Notes under the pieces: model-generated
Told to the model about the DNA's origin: nothing
What the model saw: the letters and a program-made list of their open reading frames with translations, nothing else
The model's database searches: none
Source of the DNA: Acholoe squamosa
Taxonomy: Eukaryota; Annelida; Polychaeta; Phyllodocida; Polynoidae
Reading direction: 5' to 3'
Assembly (NCBI GenBank): GCA_949317995.1
Contig: OX439042.1
Location: forward strand, 16,037,174-16,101,173
DNA length: 64,000 nucleotides
Program-made: the position numbers and the translations under genes
Shown: positions 62,757-64,000 of the stretch, in pieces
Numbering within the stretch: the first letter of the stretch is position 1
How the letters are laid out: every line of letters begins with the position of its first letter

Positions 62757-64000
62757 TGTCATACTAGTGATTGGCATGATCAAGTTGTCATATGAGAAAT
62801 ATCATATGACTAGTGGTGTATGGAGTAAATACATCAGGCTCATAATAAATAGTGTTATTTCCAGTTGTCACTGGTTTATTCAGCTTTAGGCAACATGTAA
62901 GAAATATCAATCATACAGCAGTTAGTATGTAGGTAATTTGTACATACAATAAGCATACAGTAATTTATAAAGTACAATGTTCAGTTCCACTCCACCTGTG
63001 AGGTAACAATAATACAATGTCCAGCATAGTTCTAGGTGGGTTCCCACACCTAGCTCCTGGCCTGCTGCTTAGAGGAATAATGTAATAGTGAATAACTTTA
63101 CCCTCTGGTGGATGTCTTGGGGAAGATAGCCTCTGGCCACTAATGATGGAAACCCATGCCTGTCTAGCATAGTTTCACCATAGTGCAGTGGTATAGCAGG
63201 TAGCAGGAGATGACTGGAGATGTTACCTCTGGAGTGGTTCTTGGTGTTCTGTCCTCCTGGAGGTGCAGACAGGCTATTTGTAGCAAATCTTGGAAAAGCA
63301 CCTCCAGACTGACTGGAGCCAGCAGCATCTGCCTAACTCTACAATTGTTTGAGGGGAGTCTTTCAAGTGTCACAGGGGGACAAAGGACCCCCATGGGCGC
63401 CGCTGTGTCCCCCATTGTCTTGGTCGGTTCTGCAACTTCAGACCCTCATATCTCGGTCGTTTATGTGTTTATAACCGCCATTTTGCGCATGCGCGGAGCT
63501 GAATATGTCAAGTTTATAATGCCCGTTGGATAGGCGCGTAACTCCCGCCGGTTTGTCTGTAGGGAACTCGGAGCTCCTTTCAGTCTCCATGGCATAACTT
63601 CCTTAATAATGGGAGTTCCGCCTTGATCTTGGGCTCATTTTGACCGTCTAATTATGGGCTTTTCATAAATGCTTTGATATTTGACCTAGCTTGCTCAGGA
63701 GCGACGCTAGAGCGACCGGAAGGTTATGGCGTCGTGCTTATGTAACCCATTGTTCAGTTATTAGAGTGCTCAGACACTCATGACGGCGTCAGCGGTGCTC
63801 AGGCACCCGTGACGGCCGGTTGCATTCACTTACAAGTTATTAATTTGTGCATTGAACCATGAGGTCGCACACTGAGACCCTCATTTTTATTATATTGTGC
63901 AGTGAACCATTAGGTCGGAGCCTTTGATGTCAGAGAGAGTGTTTGTAACTGACCTGGCTGGTGTGCAGTGGGGCATGAACGCTCTTATACAAAGTTTGAG
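62757..64000 (-). repeat. Element A 5' LTR, truncated by the window
   Basis: Same sequence as 34916-36159 at a constant offset, about six substitutions seen (for example TATGCG/TATGTG near 63475 and GGAGTT/GGAGCT near 63499). The remainder lies beyond the window. Confidence 0.9.

Larger units (their letters stand above)
34916..64000 (-). mobile_element. Element A: very large env-bearing Ty3/gypsy-type retrotransposon (interrupted, runs off window)
   Basis: The minus-strand order is LTR (from beyond 64000), primer site, tandem-repeat leader, gag, pol, env-like gene, 3' region, LTR. Without the 13.9 kb insertion at 40540-54406 the visible part is still over 15 kb. The two LTR stretches differ at about six places in 1244 bp by eye, so the insertion is young. 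Integrase downstream of reverse transcriptase places it in Ty3/gypsy (Metaviridae-like). Its Pol lacks the thumb and RNase H region and its env is split, so this copy is not expected to be autonomous. Confidence 0.9.

Overview
This window reads as metazoan nuclear DNA, most likely from a marine invertebrate. I cannot name the species. It has no bacterial gene layout. It is packed with microsatellites, foldback elements and short terminal-inverted-repeat elements, a tRNA-derived SINE-like head, and several LTR retrotransposons. I see no convincing host protein-coding gene.

Positions 1-34915 are gene-poor host DNA. They hold a dispersed palindromic repeat family (core TGATGCAYNAATGCAG and its inverse), CACTG-ended and CAGGGGCGTAGGAA-ended MITE-like elements, foldbacks, minisatellites (86, 38 and about 55 bp units), (CT)n, (TA)n and (TG)n tracts, and an uninterrupted TTC/GAA tract of about 141 copies. 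A CpG-dense block lies at 17270-18620.

Positions 34916-64000 (running off the window) are one very large Ty3/gypsy-type element on the minus strand, called A here. It has near-identical LTR sequence at both ends, a Gag without a zinc knuckle, a Pol (protease, reverse transcriptase, integrase) that lacks the thumb and RNase H region, and an Env-like gene. On the opposite strand of A, near its 3' end, there is a small ORF pair with a good Kozak start, preceded by a TATA/initiator-like pair and followed by a sequence matching a metazoan histone 3' stem-loop.

The env-like gene of A is split by a 13.9 kb insertion (40540-54406) flanked by the 4-bp duplication ATAG. The insertion is two complete elements joined end to end. 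Element B (40540-53415, plus strand) is a 12.9 kb Ty3/gypsy element with 365-bp LTRs, gag, pol and two extra genes: one with C2H2-like zinc fingers and one with a coiled coil. Element T (53416-54406) is a 991-bp non-autonomous TRIM-like element with 249-bp LTRs and no long ORF.

Element T is the most striking object. Each of its LTRs contains a complete 72-nt tRNA gene (A box, B box, cloverleaf, TTTT terminator). The primer binding site just inside its 5' LTR, TGGTGGAGAAACCG, is perfectly complementary to the 3' end of that same tRNA after CCA addition. The element therefore appears to carry the gene for its own reverse-transcription primer. Element A has a 10-nt match to the same primer end, which makes A and B alternative candidate partners for T.
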